Shown: one piece after another, positions 62,897 to 64,000 of the stretch | Layout: the number at the start of each line of letters is the position of its first letter | How positions within the stretch are numbered: the first letter of the stretch is position 1 | Notes under the pieces: model-generated | What the model was told of the DNA's origin: nothing | What the model saw: the letters and a program-made list of their open reading frames with translations, nothing else | Database searches by the model: none | Made by a program: the position numbers and the translations under genes | DNA from: Caulobacter sp. SL161 | GTDB lineage: Bacteria; Pseudomonadota; Alphaproteobacteria; Caulobacterales; Caulobacteraceae | Reading direction: 5' to 3' | Length of the DNA stretch: 64,000 bases | Assembly: GCF_026672375.1 (NCBI RefSeq) | Contig: NZ_JAPPRA010000001.1 | Coordinates: forward strand, 1,426,001 to 1,490,000

Positions 62897-63832
62897 CTAG
62901 GGGCGAAACTCGATCCGCGTCCGGATGAAGGCGTCCACGGCGGTCGTGTAGGCGCCCGGCAGGCCAAGGTTTGCGTTGATGTCGGCATGGGTCAGGTTCT
63001 GGGTCAGAACCGGCATGTCGCGACCCTGTCGCCGGACCAGCGCCTGGAAGGCCTTGGCGTCGTTGCAGGGCTTGTCGGGACGGCGGGTCGAGCAGACCAC
63101 CATCATCGGGATGGCCTCGGGGGTCCACTGGTCCATGGGCGAGGCCTTGGCCCAGTAGGCCGGATCAGCGCCGAAGGCTTCGTCGTAGAAGTCTGGATGC
63201 CTGCCCTTCATCGTCTCCGACACTTTCAGGGTCGCCGAGTCGAGCACCACCGTTCCGGCCCAGCCCTGTCGCACCATGGAAGGTCGCGACGACAGCAGGG
63301 CCACCAGGTGAGCGCCGGCCGAGTGACCCATCAGGATGATCTTGCGATTGTCGCCGCCCCACTCTTGCGCCCGGGCCTGGGTCCATTCGAGCGCCAGGGC
63401 CACATCCAGCGCCTGCTCGTAAGCCATGGCGGCCGGCAACATCCGGTAGTTGACGCTGACGACAACGTAGCCCTTGGGCAGCCAGTATTTCAGCTTGTTT
63501 TCGACGACCCCCGCATTGGCTTTGTCGCCGACCTTCCAGGCTCCGCCATGCACCATGACGATGATCGGCGCATCCTTCGCGCCCGGCGGCGTGTAGATGT
63601 CCAGTTGCTGGGCGCGGTCAGGTCCGTAGGCGGCGGTCGTCTTGCGCGCTCCGGGCAGAATGGCCTGCAGGTCGACCGGGTGCTCCTTGGCCGCGCGTCC
63701 GGGCTGGGCGCGCTGCTCCAGGCGCTCGGCCATGCGCTTGCGAAGCGGACCCTGGAAGCGGCCCTCCGCAAGACTTTCGGCGGCTACGCCGGCGATGAGG
63801 ACGGCTGTGAGGAGCGGGACGAGCGCTTTCAT
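62897..63832 (-). CDS. Secreted alpha/beta hydrolase, esterase/lipase type
   Basis: Product of 311 residues from ATG 63832 with a Sec signal (MKALVPLLTAVLIAGVAAES). PIIVMVHGGAWKVGDKANAG is the HGGAW oxyanion motif (about 115), KIILMGHSAGAHLVALLSSR the nucleophile elbow with Ser about 190, and LTQNLTHADINANLGLPG holds the likely catalytic His near 285. The mature N-terminus is rich in Arg and Gln. Cys in VVCSTRRPDKPCNDAKAF may form a disulfide. Substrate unknown. It may share a promoter with the esterase downstream. Confidence 0.88.
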   Translation of the reverse strand: MKALVPLLTAVLIAGVAAESLAEGRFQGPLRKRMAERLEQRAQPGRAAKEHPVDLQAILPGARKTTAAYGPDRAQQLDIYTPPGAKDAPIIVMVHGGAWKVGDKANAGVVENKLKYWLPKGYVVVSVNYRMLPAAMAYEQALDVALALEWTQARAQEWGGDNRKIILMGHSAGAHLVALLSSRPSMVRQGWAGTVVLDSATLKVSETMKGRHPDFYDEAFGADPAYWAKASPMDQWTPEAIPMMVVCSTRRPDKPCNDAKAFQALVRRQGRDMPVLTQNLTHADINANLGLPGAYTTAVDAFIRTRIEFRP

Positions 63833-63963
63833 GCGGGACTCCAGCGGCGTTCGAAGGCATTGCGCATCAAACGGCGCCGGACTTTGGTTCCGTCGCGACA
63901 AAGCGCAGATCCCGGCTGATTTTCCCCAAGCCAGCCGCAGCGTCGGCCTGCTAACCCAGCGCC

Positions 63964-64000
63964 ATGACCGACCCCCGTCGCCTTACCCTGGGCCTCCTGT
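63964..64000 (+). CDS. Start of a gene cut by the window end
   Basis: ATG at 63964 opens MTDPRRLTLGLL and runs off the window. The beginning is divergent from the alpha/beta hydrolase gene. Too short to identify. Confidence 0.4.
   Translation, partial: MTDPRRLTLGLL

Overview
The window is a high-GC alphaproteobacterial chromosome segment that looks like Caulobacter. The evidence is the tandem FljK-type flagellins with hairpin leaders, the Weimberg xylose operon xylXABCD with a Pxyl-type operator, putA with a divergent Lrp regulator, an acrA-acrB-nodT efflux operon with a divergent TetR gene, and RhlE. Several proteins closely match what I recall of C. crescentus but differ at scattered residues, so a sister species or strain is likely. 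No tRNA, rRNA, CRISPR array, prophage or insertion sequence was seen. Small signs of genome flux are two toxin-antitoxin pairs, dispersed palindromic repeats and one frameshifted gene.

Layout: (1) 1-3140, three tandem flagellins, the first cut by the window edge, each followed by a terminator. (2) 3155-14589, a polysaccharide-degradation block: GH29, GH97, GH3, SGNH acetylesterase, type-B carboxylesterase and GH5 mannanase, mostly exported and partly with Tat-like signals. (3) 14664-19246, a ParE-type toxin-antitoxin pair, putA and the Lrp-type regulator. (4) 19385-28787, a small membrane protein, the RND efflux operon with a perfect palindromic operator and TetR repressor, a LOG-family protein and a metallo-beta-lactamase RNase-like protein. 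(5) 28784-36223, CE12 esterase, GH43, sugar transporter, PIN toxin-antitoxin pair and TonB-dependent receptor. (6) 36423-44049, small proteins, then xylDCBAX. (7) 44242-58649, mostly housekeeping genes: CN hydrolase, glutaredoxin, ComF, methyltransferase, Flp pilin, MutT, RhlE, an HWE sensor kinase, an ABC exporter with a broken ATPase gene, a VOC/AraC pair and ubiG. (8) 58829-64000, lysC, small proteins including a lone CZB domain, and secreted alpha/beta hydrolases.

The main functional theme is plant-polysaccharide use. Secreted glycosidases and esterases (GH5, GH43, GH3, GH29, GH97, CE12) would release xylose and other sugars, the MFS transporter imports them, and xylXABCD turns xylose into alpha-ketoglutarate. 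Short palindromes of LacI-operator type link these genes: an AGCGCT-core site lies before xylX and before the mannanase, and an ACCGGT-core site lies before the MFS transporter, GH43 and the carboxylesterase. No convincing wholly new multi-gene system was found. The best leads are these operator classes, the flagellin leaders, the 86-bp duplication in the ABC ATPase, the Flp pilin overlapping mutT, and the three families of dispersed repeats.
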